From Ga0077553 sp038215275 (lineage in GTDB: Bacteria > Acidobacteriota > Terriglobia > Bryobacterales > Bryobacteraceae): a stretch of 12,289 nt of DNA. Below are positions 12,173-12,289 of the stretch, piece by piece. The stretch lies in NCBI GenBank assembly GCA_038215275.1, contig JBBQRA010000178.1:1-12289 (forward strand). The letters run 5' to 3'. The stretch's first letter is position 1. Each line of letters starts with the position of its first letter. The position numbers and the translations under genes are program-made. The notes under the pieces are model-generated. The model was not told where the DNA came from and ran no database searches. It was given only the letters and a program-made list of their open reading frames with translations.

Positions 12173-12289
12173 CTACTTTGCCCCAAGCGGGACTTCCAGG
12201 TAGAACAACTCCTGGCTGGTCTGCGCTTCCGTAATCCCGGTGATGTACAAGCTAGCCGTCCGCGTGTGGCCCGTCTGGTAGTAAAGGAA
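12173..12289 (-). CDS. C-terminal 38 residues of an unidentified protein (truncated by window edge)
   Basis: On the minus strand a frame is open from the window edge to TAG at 12173-12175. It encodes a tail containing 'YYQTGHTRTASLYITGIT' and ending 'ELFYLEVPLGAK'. The alternating hydrophobic pattern suggests beta strands, such as an extracellular or Ig-like domain, but I do not recognise a family. It is convergent with the cyclophilin gene, with four bases between stop codons. Confidence 0.55.
   Translation of the reverse strand, partial: FLYYQTGHTRTASLYITGITEAQTSQELFYLEVPLGAK

Noticed and set aside
1..12289. CRISPR array
   Set aside because: The only short regularly spaced repeats (2673-2742, 3005-3049) are adjacent degenerate copies without unique spacers and in two orientations.

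Overview
The window looks like a piece of a GC-rich chromosome from Acidobacteriota, most likely the Bryobacterales/Solibacter side. This is inferred from protein character: a small secreted coiled-coil protein, a 'GPVSSLGK..SSLNSLRTG' protein of a type common in that group, a signal-peptide-bearing methyltransferase, and an Ala/Pro/Lys-tailed secreted cyclophilin. No rRNA or species marker is present, so the assignment is tentative.

Positions 1-3530 are an accessory stretch, visibly less GC-rich and poorly filled with genes. It holds, in order: the 3' part of an IS3-family DDE transposase; about 400 bp without a convincing gene; the C-terminal remnant of a TatD-type nuclease resembling QatD of the Qat anti-phage system; a complete ParD/ParE toxin-antitoxin pair on the minus strand with an operator-like repeat cluster in front of it; two strong hairpins; and a roughly 400-bp non-coding element. 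That element is bounded by three direct copies (left) and two inverted copies (right) of a ~22-bp repeat, the layout of IS21-family ends, but carries no transposase. A third hairpin follows. This part reads as layered mobile-element and defence-island debris in which only parDE looks intact.

Positions 3532-12289 are dense chromosome. A plus-strand lineage-type hypothetical gene (3532-4275) converges on a minus-strand run: small secreted coiled-coil protein, secreted CBM9-like protein, pyrR, pyrB, pyrC (8202 down to 4394), linked by overlaps of 1-4 bases and one 26-base gap. PyrB and PyrC catalyse steps 2 and 3 of pyrimidine synthesis. PyrR heads the pyrimidine block but there is no room for a PyrR attenuator directly before it.

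Divergently, only 19 bp away, starts hom (homoserine dehydrogenase with ACT domain), overlapped by a methyltransferase gene with an apparent signal peptide. Both divergent starts lack a Shine-Dalgarno and share a symmetric TATCATA that could serve as overlapping -10 boxes for two leaderless transcripts. Then come tRNA-Ser(GCT), a glycine-zipper membrane protein, msrA (convergent, stop codons abutting), a secreted cyclophilin-type prolyl isomerase, and the C-terminal end of an unidentified minus-strand gene running off the right edge.
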